A stretch of 16,483 nt of DNA from CAZAFD01 sp964484785 (GTDB taxonomy: Bacteria > Pseudomonadota > Alphaproteobacteria > Rickettsiales > UBA1997): the NCBI GenBank assembly GCA_964484785.1, contig CAZAFD010000015.1:1-16483 (forward strand), written 5' to 3'. This document shows positions 16,446 through 16,483 of this stretch, piece by piece; position 1 is the stretch's first letter; every line of letters starts with the position of its first letter. The notes beneath the pieces are model-generated. The model had not been told where the DNA came from, did not search any database, and saw nothing but the letters and a program-made list of their open reading frames with translations. Position numbers and translations under genes: made by a program.

Positions 16446-16483
16446 AGAATAATACTAGTTGCTACACCAACATTTAAGCTTTC

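Overview
The window is AT-rich (about one third G+C by eye) and uses the standard bacterial code. It is mostly conserved housekeeping genes from what looks like an alphaproteobacterium, most likely a reduced, host-associated Rickettsiales-like lineage. The support is the form of RpsL (C-terminus SRYGTKRPK), the insertion in the C-terminal half of GyrA, the HolB type without zinc cysteines and the AT bias. The species cannot be named from this window. The ends look like contig edges: the first gene is open at its 5' end, and the last gene (ligA) loses its frame about 40 bases before the right edge.

Layout, left to right. (1) 1-699: C-terminal part of an unrecognised, very hydrophilic, acidic protein on the + strand, converging on holB. 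(2) 747-3191, minus strand: radA followed by holB, two DNA maintenance genes. (3) 3320-3703, + strand: a protein with the glycine-cleavage H-protein fold but without the lipoyl-carrying lysine. It converges on fusA across a strong bidirectional terminator. (4) 3761-6760, minus strand: a compact str operon rpsL-rpsG-fusA without tuf, driven by a near-consensus promoter (TTGACA-17-TAGGAT) and an approximately 84-nt leader. (5) 7049-11735, + strand: obgE, a membrane-anchored protein of unknown function, and a P2-type cation ATPase, with gaps of 2 and 14 bases, probably one operon. (6) 11850-14597: gyrA, a hairpin terminator, then tRNA-Cys(GCA), whose promoter -35 lies inside that terminator. (7) 14747-15928, minus strand: an AlbA_2/Schlafen-type protein converging on the tRNA gene. 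(8) 16074 to the edge, + strand: the start of ligA, disrupted.

Together the recognised genes cover replication and topology (holB, gyrA, ligA), recombination (radA), translation (rpsL, rpsG, fusA, tRNA-Cys), ribosome-linked GTPase control (obgE) and ion transport. I see no insertion sequence, CRISPR array, phage module or toxin-antitoxin pair. The least conventional items are the lysine-less GcvH, the AlbA_2 protein beside tRNA-Cys, the unknown membrane protein between obgE and the ATPase, and the acidic protein at the left edge.
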